Positions 1 through 5,066 of a stretch of 6,346 nucleotides of DNA are shown one piece after another. The notes beneath the pieces were generated by a model that did not search any database, was not told the DNA's origin, and saw nothing but the letters and a program-made list of their open reading frames with translations. Numbering within the stretch: position 1 is the stretch's first letter; each line of letters begins with the position of its first letter. The position numbers and the translations under genes are program-made. Source of the DNA: Nitrospira sp. GTDB lineage: Bacteria > Nitrospirota > Nitrospiria > Nitrospirales > Nitrospiraceae. Where the stretch lies: contig SWDL01000084.1 of the NCBI GenBank assembly GCA_005116795.1, positions 1-6,346 on the forward strand. Direction: 5' to 3'.

Positions 1-419
1 CCGGCGATCGGCCAGCAGCACACCACTTCCACCGCATCGGCCACGACGTGGTGGTTGGTAATGATCAGGCCGTCGGCGCTCACGATCACGCCGGACCCCT
101 GTCCATACTGGCGGCGCGGGGGCAAATCTGGCAGCAAGCCGAAGGGGAGGAACTCGTCGGTCAGGGTTTGATCCCGCACGATGACCGTCGAGGCGATATT
201 GACGACCGCCGGATTGACCTTGGCCGCGGTGCTCTTGACCTGTGACTGAAGGTCGACCGTGGTCCTCGGTGGACCGCCCGGCTGTGGCTCAACCGCCTGT
301 CCAGACAGCGGGCACCATATCCAGCCGAGCGCCAGCAGCCCGGCCAACGCAGAGGGGACCAGGCCGGATGAACGGGTCACTACGAGACCGCCCGTTGATG
401 TTCGAGTCTGTCGGGTCAC
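1..419 (-). CDS. DegP/HtrA-type periplasmic serine protease (S1C), 5' part only, frame apparently broken near window edge
   Basis: This is the N-terminal part of a trypsin-like envelope protease of the DegP/HtrA family, which degrades or chaperones misfolded periplasmic proteins. Counting from the GTG at 419, residues about 20-42 form a hydrophobic export signal (GLVPSALAGLLALGWIW) with likely cleavage after SGQA. The family pattern follows: VNPAVVNIAS (68-77), GQGSGVIVSADG (106-117) and ITNHHVV, where H124 matches the catalytic His. The Asp and Ser of the triad lie beyond the edge. The GTG at 419 overlaps the TGA of the upstream DsbA-like gene (GTGA), suggesting translational coupling. An in-frame GTG at 380 gives a shorter, more typical signal peptide and is an equally good start. 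Neither has a strong Shine-Dalgarno sequence. After residue 133 this frame reads CCWPIAG, while the neighbouring frame reads VLLADRR, the expected HtrA continuation, so a one-base loss near 21-26 is likely. The family call is firm; intactness is not. Confidence 0.85.
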   Translation of the reverse strand, partial: MTRQTRTSTGGLVVTRSSGLVPSALAGLLALGWIWCPLSGQAVEPQPGGPPRTTVDLQSQVKSTAAKVNPAVVNIASTVIVRDQTLTDEFLPFGLLPDLPPRRQYGQGSGVIVSADGLIITNHHVVADAVEVVCCWPIA

Positions 420-1123
420 CGGGGCGACTTCTGCTCTCGTTTGGATTGTCCGCCCGACTTGCCGGTCGCCGCAGTGTTCGCCGCCTTATCGGCGTCCAGA
501 ATGCTGGCGATGATCGTCTTGATGTTCTCAGGGTCGATGGATTCCACCTTGAGGTTGCCGTCTAAGAGCACGGTCGGCGTCTGCCGCACATCGACTTTCA
601 TCCCAAAGGCTCGCCCCTCTTCGAGCATCTTGCTCGGCTTGCCGCCGGCCAGCCCGGCTTCAAACGCCACGGGATCGAGCCCCACTTCCTTCACCATCAT
701 TTCCCGGAGGGTCTGGTCGAAGACGTGAATGTGGTCCTTGTGGATCATGCGGAACAGGGCCTTTTTCATGTCCGGACCTTTGCCCATGCTCTTGGCCTGT
801 TCGTACATTTCGAAGGCCATGGGCAGCTTGCCGGGAATCACAGGAAAGCCGACCATGATGACGTCGAGCTTGTCGCCGAATTCTTGTTCCAGCACCGGGA
901 TTCCGCTCTGTTCGAACGTGTGACAGTGGGGACAGTAAAAATCGGCGAACTCCGTCAGCTTCACCTTGCCCCGCTCATGCGTGGAGGGCAGGTTCTTCAG
1001 TTCCGTGTATTTGCCTTTGAAGGCGGCCGCCTCAGCGGACGAGGCGCTGCCCATCGTTCCGATCGCCACGGCGAGGGCGATCATGAGGATCGTTCCCACG
1101 TTGGTGCTCTGTGCTCCTTTCAT
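416..1123 (-). CDS. DsbA-like periplasmic thiol-disulfide oxidoreductase
   Basis: This 235-residue exported protein has a thioredoxin fold of the DsbA type, predicted to make or exchange disulfide bonds in periplasmic proteins. Residues 1-33 form a signal peptide: hydrophobic TILMIALAVAIG, then cleavage near SSAEA. The active site is FADFYCPHCHTF with C64 and C67; the CPHC dipeptide is the same as in E. coli DsbA. The cis-proline loop is RQTPTVLLDG (T182-P183). The region between them is the helical insert usual in DsbA relatives, here rich in Met and Lys (MKKALFRMIHKDH). The last 25 residues are a low-complexity, basic, probably disordered tail. The ATG at 1123 is supported by AAGGAGG at 1128-1134. 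The downstream HtrA-type protease overlaps the stop codon by 4 bases, so the two are probably one envelope quality-control transcript. It could act as an isomerase rather than an oxidase, which sequence alone does not decide. The fold assignment is firm. Confidence 0.93.
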   Translation of the reverse strand: MKGAQSTNVGTILMIALAVAIGTMGSASSAEAAAFKGKYTELKNLPSTHERGKVKLTEFADFYCPHCHTFEQSGIPVLEQEFGDKLDVIMVGFPVIPGKLPMAFEMYEQAKSMGKGPDMKKALFRMIHKDHIHVFDQTLREMMVKEVGLDPVAFEAGLAGGKPSKMLEEGRAFGMKVDVRQTPTVLLDGNLKVESIDPENIKTIIASILDADKAANTAATGKSGGQSKREQKSPR

Positions 1124-1173
1124 AGCCCCTCCTTGTTCAGATATTCAGATGGCATGACCGCCAAGCATGGGTG

Positions 1174-1217
1174 GTATTATAATCAATCTTCGAGGCGAAT
1201 CTCTCCTGTATTATAAT
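1174..1217. promoter_or_regulatory. Divergent promoter region with two identical palindromic -10-like elements
   Basis: The 100 bases between the DsbA-like gene (minus) and the Slp gene (plus) contain two exact copies of GTATTATAAT, at 1174-1183 and 1208-1217, with start points 34 bases apart. The inner ATTATAAT is its own reverse complement, so each copy offers a perfect TATAAT on both strands. For slp, the upstream copy (1178-1183) has ATGACC at 1154-1159 as a partial -35 with an 18-base spacer and would give a leader of about 34 bases. The downstream copy (1212-1217) would start transcription at or next to the ATG at 1224, giving a nearly leaderless mRNA. On the minus strand, TATAAT at 1181-1176 would give the DsbA-like gene a leader of about 46 bases, but I see no good -35 there. 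The elements are seen directly; promoter activity is inferred. Confidence 0.5.
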
Positions 1218-1223
1218 GAAGGC

Positions 1224-1760
1224 ATGACGCGACGCGATGCGCTTCGAATCCTCCTGTCGGCCGGCTTGGCTTTGACCGGCTGCGCCCTGTCGGAGCCGGC
1301 CTTCCCTCCCGCCCTGCAAAGTCAGGTCGAGCCGGCGCTCACCTTCGCGCAGATCAAAGACGCGCCCGACAGCCATCGCGGGAAAACCGTCATGCTGGGA
1401 GGGGAAGTGCTGAATGCCAAGCGGTTGAAGGACGGCACCAGGCTTGAGATACTGCAACTGCCGCTGGAAAGCTCGGGCGATCCCGGCCGTGACCTCACGG
1501 CGTCACAAGGCCGATTTTACGCGATCCAGAAAGAATTTCTCGACCCGGCCACGATCCCTCCGCGCACGCGCGTCACCCTGATCGGAGAGATCACCGGGAC
1601 CACGCCCGGCAAACTCGACGAGATGGACTACACGTACCCCACGGTTGACATCAAGTCGCTCAGGATGTGGCCCAAGGCCGATGCCGCCGCGCCGGTCTTC
1701 CGCCCCTACTACGGTCCCTACTGGGGCCCGTACTGGTGGGGACCGTATCGCTACTGGTAG
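1224..1760 (+). CDS. Slp-family outer-membrane lipoprotein
   Basis: This 178-residue lipoprotein resembles the Slp family (E. coli Slp, a starvation-inducible outer-membrane lipoprotein of about 188 residues). The start at 1224 (MTRRDALRILLSAGLALTGC) gives a twin-Arg n-region, a hydrophobic core and the lipobox LTGC with C20 as the acylated residue. Upstream in-frame ATGs would add a long irrelevant extension. Family-like features follow: FAQIKDAPDSHRGKTVMLGGEV (about 41-62), an RFYAIQKEFLDP segment, RVTLIGEITG (115-124) and a YTYPTVDIKSLRMWP motif (136-150). The last 18 residues are an unusual aromatic, Gly/Pro-rich tail with repeated GPY units. The only ribosome-binding candidate, GAAGG at 1218-1222, sits too close to the ATG, and a TATAAT at 1212-1217 points to a possible leaderless message. 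A three-codon ORF (1216-1227, ending TGA) overlaps the start. The molecular role of Slp proteins is poorly defined; envelope stress or barrier function is the usual suggestion. Confidence 0.88.
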   Translation: MTRRDALRILLSAGLALTGCALSEPAFPPALQSQVEPALTFAQIKDAPDSHRGKTVMLGGEVLNAKRLKDGTRLEILQLPLESSGDPGRDLTASQGRFYAIQKEFLDPATIPPRTRVTLIGEITGTTPGKLDEMDYTYPTVDIKSLRMWPKADAAAPVFRPYYGPYWGPYWWGPYRYW

Positions 1761-1816
1761 TGTGCTCCTGACACAGAGAACACTCGAAGAGGTGGCGCTC
1801 CAAAGCCGCGCGCCCC

Positions 1817-1838
1817 GGATGCTGCGCAGGCAGCGTCC
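1817..1838 (+). terminator. Strong hairpin downstream of slp, possible terminator without a U-tract
   Basis: GGATGCTGC and GCAGCGTCC pair as a 9-base stem (one T-G pair) around a GCAG loop, starting 57 bases after the slp stop. No run of T follows on either strand, so it is not a classical intrinsic terminator. It lies between the converging slp and vapC transcripts, where a transcription end or an mRNA-stabilising hairpin would be expected. The structure is seen directly; its role is inferred. Confidence 0.3.
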
Positions 1839-1873
1839 AGTGCGTTCCCGGAATTCTCTTGGGGACGAGGATC

Positions 1874-1999
1874 TTACGTGATCACAACCAGCGTTCGACC
1901 CGGCTCTTTCGGATGCAGATGGTCACAATAGACCCGCCGGGATACAGGCTGCATCCCCAGGCGACGGGCGATGCCGCGATCTTCCACCGTCTGCGGCAT
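1874..1999 (-). CDS. Possible 41-residue hypothetical protein (doubtful)
   Basis: I do not recognise this product. The frame encodes a short, basic, soluble-looking peptide beginning MPQTVEDRGIARRLG and ending in RTLVVIT, with CDHLHPKE in the middle (one Cys and two His). Its base composition by codon position is coding-like: high GC at positions 1 and 3, and about half at position 2. There is no Shine-Dalgarno sequence before the ATG, and the frame stays open further upstream, past a possible GTG start, towards the end of vapC. It may therefore be the tail of a decayed gene or chance. It follows vapC on the same strand. Two alternative frames over the same bases are also open, so confidence is low. 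Confidence 0.2.
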   Translation of the reverse strand: MPQTVEDRGIARRLGMQPVSRRVYCDHLHPKEPGRTLVVIT

Positions 2000-2048
2000 A
2001 AAGGCAGGGCGGGGGCGGCGCAAGAACGGACACACTCGGAGGCCTGCG

Positions 2049-2489
2049 CTACTCCACCCAGAGAATGGTCAGGCCCATGGCTTGGGCTGCGTCGCGCTGT
2101 TTGGCGTCGCTGGTGATGAAGGGAATCGTCAGTCCTGAGGCGGCTTGGAACATGACTGCTGAGGCAATGTGCAGGGCGTCGAGCGTTCTCACATCCGTTT
2201 TCTGGACCAGCTCCTCGGCGTGCCGGAGGACTTGCTCGCCCAGCTCCACGAATTCCCAATAGGCTCGGTCTTTATGCAATCTGGCTCGGATAGCGAGAAA
2301 ATCACGTGGCATGAGTTCACCGGAGGCCCGCCTCCGGCAAAGCGCCGACATGGCTTCAACCGGCGCAATCGCCGAAGACAGAAACCGAAACCGCTGCAGG
2401 AGCCGGCGCGTGAGGCCTGAGCCCTCCTCTTTGACATACCGTTTCACCAACACGCTGGTATCGAAGTAGGCCCAGTGACGCGCGGTCAC
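2049..2489 (-). CDS. vapC: VapC-type PIN-domain ribonuclease toxin
   Basis: This 146-residue protein is a PIN-domain endoribonuclease toxin. VapC proteins cut RNA, often tRNA or rRNA, with divalent metal ions held by acidic residues, and are blocked by the partner antitoxin. The acidic set is visible: D10 in YFDTSVLVKRY, E45 in APVEAMSAL, D104 in RTLDALHIA and D128 in FITSDAKQRDAA. The length is normal for the family. The chosen start is the GTG at 2489, which overlaps the antitoxin's TGA as GTGA, with AGAGAGGAAGA just upstream as ribosome-binding sequence. An upstream in-frame ATG at 2555 would add 22 residues lying inside the antitoxin gene and is unlikely. The four-base overlap implies translational coupling, keeping toxin synthesis tied to antitoxin. 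All catalytic positions are intact, so the toxin is probably functional. The RNA target cannot be read from the sequence. Confidence 0.94.
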   Translation of the reverse strand: MTARHWAYFDTSVLVKRYVKEEGSGLTRRLLQRFRFLSSAIAPVEAMSALCRRRASGELMPRDFLAIRARLHKDRAYWEFVELGEQVLRHAEELVQKTDVRTLDALHIASAVMFQAASGLTIPFITSDAKQRDAAQAMGLTILWVE

Positions 2490-2764
2490 TCTTCCTCTCT
2501 GTCCCTGACAATCGTGCGGGACAACGGCGCGCCGCGCACTGATCGAGGGCTCCACGCTGGAAGCACCCGGCTTTTCGATGCCGCGCGCAACAGCCCGGCG
2601 GACTCCAGCCTCCGAATAGCGGAACTCGCTTCATCGGAGGCCCCGATCAGCTTCACGACAGCCAGAGGCTTGCCGCGTTCCGTCAACAGCACTTCCTTGC
2701 CTTGCTTGACGGCCTTCATCAACCGAGAAAAGTTCTGATTCGCCTCGCGCAGTCCCATTTCCAT
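2486..2764 (-). CDS. vapB: Phd/YefM-type antitoxin partner of VapC
   Basis: This 92-residue protein has the Phd/YefM antitoxin pattern in its N-terminal half: GLREANQNFSRLMKAVKQGKEV (4-25), then LLTERGKPLAVVKLI (26-40). In this family that half dimerises and binds operator DNA. The C-terminal half (about 45-92) is charged and poorly conserved, as expected for the segment that folds onto and neutralises the toxin. The ATG at 2764 has GAGGAGGA at 2771-2778, with GGAGG seven bases from the start. An ATG two codons later is possible but less well placed. The gene precedes and overlaps the toxin, the standard order that ensures antitoxin is made first. Autorepression is likely: an inverted repeat lies at 2781-2798 next to a good promoter. 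The symbol vapB follows from the VapC partner; strictly the fold is Phd-like rather than the AbrB or RHH types. Confidence 0.9.
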   Translation of the reverse strand: MEMGLREANQNFSRLMKAVKQGKEVLLTERGKPLAVVKLIGASDEASSAIRRLESAGLLRAASKSRVLPAWSPRSVRGAPLSRTIVRDREEE

Positions 2765-2780
2765 GGGATATCCTCCTCAA

Positions 2781-2798
2781 TGTAGTGAGGTGCCTACA
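2781..2798. promoter_or_regulatory. Candidate antitoxin operator (inverted repeat TGTAG-N8-CTACA)
   Basis: TGTAG at 2781-2785 and CTACA at 2794-2798 form a perfect five-base inverted repeat with an eight-base centre. It abuts the predicted -10 of the toxin-antitoxin promoter and covers the expected transcription start, 17 bases before the vapB ATG. Phd-type antitoxins repress by binding short palindromes in this position, so this is the best operator candidate in the region. The repeat is seen; binding is inferred. Confidence 0.4.
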
Positions 2799-2835
2799 GT
2801 ATGCCGGGCGGAAGACGCTTGTCAACCCATGTCAA
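2798..2835 (-). promoter_or_regulatory. Predicted sigma70-type promoter of vapBC
   Basis: On the minus strand a perfect TTGACA (2825-2820) is followed after 16 bases by CATACT (2803-2798), a 4-of-6 match to the -10 consensus. A start near 2791 would give a leader of about 27 bases, ending in the strong vapB ribosome-binding site. A second perfect TTGACA lies ten bases further upstream (2835-2830); its spacing of 26 bases to the same -10 is too long for it to serve as an alternative -35. Confidence 0.55.
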
Positions 2836-2840
2836 CCCAT
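2820..2840 (-). repeat. Two tandem copies of a 10-base unit carrying TTGACA
   Basis: The unit ATGGGTTGAC occurs twice in direct succession on the minus strand, followed by an A, so each copy completes a TTGACA hexamer. The exact duplication sits directly on the vapBC -35 region. It may be a small tandem duplication or a pair of regulator half-sites with one helical-turn spacing. Confidence 0.6.
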
Positions 2841-3121
2841 GGAGCCTACCCACCGCCGGAAGGGCGCACGAACGATCTTGTCGATACCGATAGGAGCGCA
2901 TGCGCACCGAGACATCCCAGAGTAGGCGCACGTCCGAAGGGGCGATCTCCGGCTTCAATCCTGGAGTCTAGGAGGAGCCGGCAGCGATGGCCTTTTCGGC
3001 TCAGGCACGAGCGACTTCCAGGCTGACTTGGCGGAAGCCGAGATCTGAGCCAGGTTGACAGGAATCTGCCTCGTCGTAATGAACGTGGCCGTGGTCAGCA
3101 TTCTATTCTTCGCCTGATGCG
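2841..3121. other. Mostly non-coding stretch with a possible decayed small gene
   Basis: There are 281 bases between the vapBC promoter repeat and the end of the PepSY gene. On the minus strand an ATG at 3101 opens a 48-codon ORF ending at 2955 (MLTTATFITTRQIPVNL...). Its codon-position composition is not convincingly coding and the ribosome-binding site is weak. The next frame over the same bases (stop TGA at 3001-3003) reads ADHGHVHYDEADSCQPG, then SDLGFRQVSLEVARA. It has a strongly coding-like pattern, with first positions rich in G/C and second positions low, but lacks a start; a TAG lies two codons upstream of its GCT. One extra G after the 3101 ATG would join them as a 33-residue His-rich peptide. 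No terminator with a T-run is visible for the PepSY operon. The rest, 2841-2954, shows nothing I can assign. Confidence 0.35.
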
Positions 3122-4492
3122 CTATGTCAGTCCGAGCCACTTGCGCGCGACGGGGATGCGGCGTAGGAGGAATTGTTCGGCCAGCAGCACCAGGAGCAGC
3201 GAGGCGGCGAACAGCGGCAGGTACAGGCCGAACAACAGGATGAGAACACCGAGCCCCCACGACCGGCGCGGAGGCCGACTCGTCTCAGGCGCGCCGAGCG
3301 CGCCCGGCGGCCGCCGACGCCACCACATGATTACGCTGCTGGCCACCAAGACGAGCAGGCCGCCGGCAGTCAGCGCCCCCAACACCTGGTTCGGCCAGCC
3401 GAAGAGTTGCCCCTCATGGGCGGCGACGCCGATGCCGACGACTCGGTCGAGGACATGGCGGTCCTTGAAGTCTTGCCGTGTCAGGACGGCGCCGGTCGCG
3501 CCATCCAGCACGAGGTTCACGCGCAAGGGCCGATTCTGCGCGTCCGACTTGGCCGTCCAGTTGCCGGCGCCCTTGGCCGGAGGGGAGATGAGCACGGGTG
3601 GGGCCAGACGGAGGGGACGCACGGTGTCCAGCACCCGGTCGAGGACGGCATAGTCCGGCGGCATCTCATTCGCGCCGCGCGTCGTCTTTGATGGCCCCCC
3701 ATGACCTCCATGTTCACCCGACGCGACTGTGGTTTTTGGGGGACGGGCCGGGTCGCCCGTCTCATCTTGCCGCACCACTGCCGTGCCGGTCAGTCGGCGC
3801 ACTTCCTTGAAGTACCCGCCCCACAATTTCGCCCAGGGCAGGCCGGTCAGCAGCAGAAACAGGGTGAGCCCGGCAATCCAGAAACCGGTCACCGCATGCC
3901 AATCTCGCCAGAACAGGCGCGACCCACGGGCCAGACGCGGATAGAGAATGCCGCCCCAGCCACGCTGCGCGCGCGGCCACCAGAGGTAGAGTCCGGTCAC
4001 GATCATGATGATCGTCCAGGAGGCCGCCGTTTCGACGACGGCGGAGCCGACGTTCTCTTGCATCAGCAATTGACCGTGAAGCCTGAAGATGATCCGCATG
4101 AGTCGGTCGTCCTCGCGGAGGGTCTGGAGCACGCCCAAGGTCTCGGGATGGACATAGACCCGGATGCGCGCGTCATCGCGCTTGACGATCACGCGGACGG
4201 CGGCCTCCGGCGCGGTCGGCACTTCATACGCGGCCAGGGTCGCCCCAGGCACCGCGGCGAGCGCGGCCCTGACCTGCACCTCCGCGCCGGACGGCCGACC
4301 GGTGAGCGCCAGATGGTCATAGGGACGGTCGAGCCATGCCTCGACTTGCGGTTTGAACAGGTAGATCGCGCCGCTGATCGCCAACACGACGATGAACGGA
4401 ATGGAGAACAGGCCGGCATAGAAATGCCACCGCCAAACGGCTCGGTCGTCGAGCCAGGGCTGCGGCGATACGGGTCGCTCAATGGTCGTCAT
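3122..4492 (-). CDS. PepSY-associated transmembrane protein (PiuB/FsrB-like, putative inner-membrane reductase)
   Basis: This 456-residue inner-membrane protein belongs to the PepSY-associated TM helix family, whose members include PiuB and the ferric-siderophore reductases FsrB and FoxB. Predicted membrane segments lie at about 26-47, 152-172, 202-220, 371-391 and 413-443 (the last possibly two helices). Periplasmic PepSY-like regions lie between them (about 68-145 and 275-365). Characteristic histidines are H23 (WRWHFYAGL), H139 (IFRLHGQLL), H199 (RDWHAVTGFW) and H359 (AAHEGQLFGW), placed at helix ends where they could bind haem. A Gly/His/Pro-rich insert with EHGGHGG (260-266) precedes the second PepSY-like region. 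The ATG at 4492 overlaps the exbB stop (ATGA), with GGGGGA just upstream, so translation is coupled to exbB. With ExbB, this suggests reductive release of iron or another metal after TonB-dependent uptake. Family is certain; substrate is inferred. Confidence 0.94.
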   Translation of the reverse strand: MTTIERPVSPQPWLDDRAVWRWHFYAGLFSIPFIVVLAISGAIYLFKPQVEAWLDRPYDHLALTGRPSGAEVQVRAALAAVPGATLAAYEVPTAPEAAVRVIVKRDDARIRVYVHPETLGVLQTLREDDRLMRIIFRLHGQLLMQENVGSAVVETAASWTIIMIVTGLYLWWPRAQRGWGGILYPRLARGSRLFWRDWHAVTGFWIAGLTLFLLLTGLPWAKLWGGYFKEVRRLTGTAVVRQDETGDPARPPKTTVASGEHGGHGGPSKTTRGANEMPPDYAVLDRVLDTVRPLRLAPPVLISPPAKGAGNWTAKSDAQNRPLRVNLVLDGATGAVLTRQDFKDRHVLDRVVGIGVAAHEGQLFGWPNQVLGALTAGGLLVLVASSVIMWWRRRPPGALGAPETSRPPRRSWGLGVLILLFGLYLPLFAASLLLVLLAEQFLLRRIPVARKWLGLT

Positions 4493-4962
4493 GATTCCCC
4501 CCCAGGCTGTGTGGCCGAGTCACGAATGTCCGTCACGCACGCCTCACGGAGTATCCGGTACCGCGTCAGCAACTCGTTGACGCGCCGCCGGAGGACGTTG
4601 TTCATGACCACGCAGGGAATCGCCACAAGCAATCCCACCGCCGTGGCCTTCAGCGCGAGGCTCAACCCGATCATGATCGTCGTCACGGCCAACGCGCCCG
4701 AGCGACCCATCGTGTGAAACGTCAGCATGATCCCCAGCACCGTCCCCAAGAGGCCGATGTAGGGCGCATTCGCCGCGATCGTGCCGATCACCACCAATCG
4801 CTTGGTCAGGGCGATTTCGCATTCGTGCAGGGTGCCATACCGGCTGAGGTCCACCCGGCGATAGAAGCGCCGGCGCTCGATCGCCACGGCGATCGACACC
4901 AGGCCGAGCATCAGCAACAATCCGATGACTCCGTACTCCACCCCCTGTTTCAACCCGTCCAT
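4489..4962 (-). CDS. exbB: ExbB/TolQ/MotA-family proton channel, short TonB-system type
   Basis: This 157-residue inner-membrane protein is an ExbB-type energiser subunit. With ExbD it passes protons and drives TonB, which opens outer-membrane receptors. Three membrane helices are evident: about 9-29, 58-82 and 92-121. Family motifs are NAPYIGLLGTVLGIMLTF (65-82) and SLALKATAVGLLVAIPCVV (101-119), with T74 and T107 at the positions of the conserved channel-lining threonines. It is shorter than E. coli ExbB (244 residues) and matches the compact TonB-system variant of about 140-160 residues. The basic segment ERRRFYRRV (29-37) lies in the cytoplasmic loop. The ATG at 4962 has AGGAAGG at 4969-4975, six bases away. 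The gene lies 104 bases after the TPR gene and overlaps the PepSY gene by four bases. No ExbD or TonB gene accompanies it in the window, which is unusual. TolQ or MotA is less likely on length and context. Confidence 0.91.
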   Translation of the reverse strand: MDGLKQGVEYGVIGLLLMLGLVSIAVAIERRRFYRRVDLSRYGTLHECEIALTKRLVVIGTIAANAPYIGLLGTVLGIMLTFHTMGRSGALAVTTIMIGLSLALKATAVGLLVAIPCVVMNNVLRRRVNELLTRYRILREACVTDIRDSATQPGGES

Positions 4963-5066
4963 CCTACGCCTTCCTCACCCTCCGCCCGGCCGACGCCGCG
5001 CCGCGGATCAAGCCTCCGCGCAGATTGGACTCAGCCGTCTTCTCGCGCCCATGTCCTTTCGATGGT

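Larger units (their letters stand above)
1761..2048. other. Gene-poor convergent intergenic stretch
   Basis: The 288 bases between the ends of slp (plus) and vapC (minus) hold no gene I recognise. They contain the hairpin at 1817-1838 and a doubtful 41-codon minus-strand ORF at 1874-1999. Several other frames stay open here only because the DNA is GC-rich, and none has a start with a ribosome-binding site. I see no inverted repeats or target duplications of an insertion sequence. Confidence 0.5.

Noticed and set aside
725..1216. A plus-strand open frame of 163 codons across the DsbA-like gene.
   Set aside because: It lies antisense to a gene with a clear signal peptide and CPHC site, and its own translation has no family features.
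2490..2555. The longer VapC start at 2555.
   Set aside because: It would overlap the antitoxin by about 70 bases and add residues before the first PIN strand. The GTG at 2489 with its GTGA overlap and ribosome-binding site fits better.
2955..3101. The 48-codon minus-strand ORF MLTTATFITTRQ... as a gene in its own right.
   Set aside because: Codon-position composition favours the neighbouring frame, and the ribosome-binding site is weak. It is described under the intergenic entry instead.
3701..4717. A long plus-strand open frame of 338 codons antisense to the PepSY and exbB genes.
   Set aside because: It is a GC-rich shadow: low-complexity, His/Arg/Asp-rich translation with no recognisable domain, opposite two firmly identified genes.
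4964..5066. A 14-codon ORF (MGARRRLSPICAEA) between the TPR gene and exbB, suspected as the start of a decayed exbD.
   Set aside because: The N-terminal residues only loosely resemble ExbD, the frame stops at once, and no later frame gives an ExbD membrane helix or its conserved Asp. Chance is the simpler explanation.
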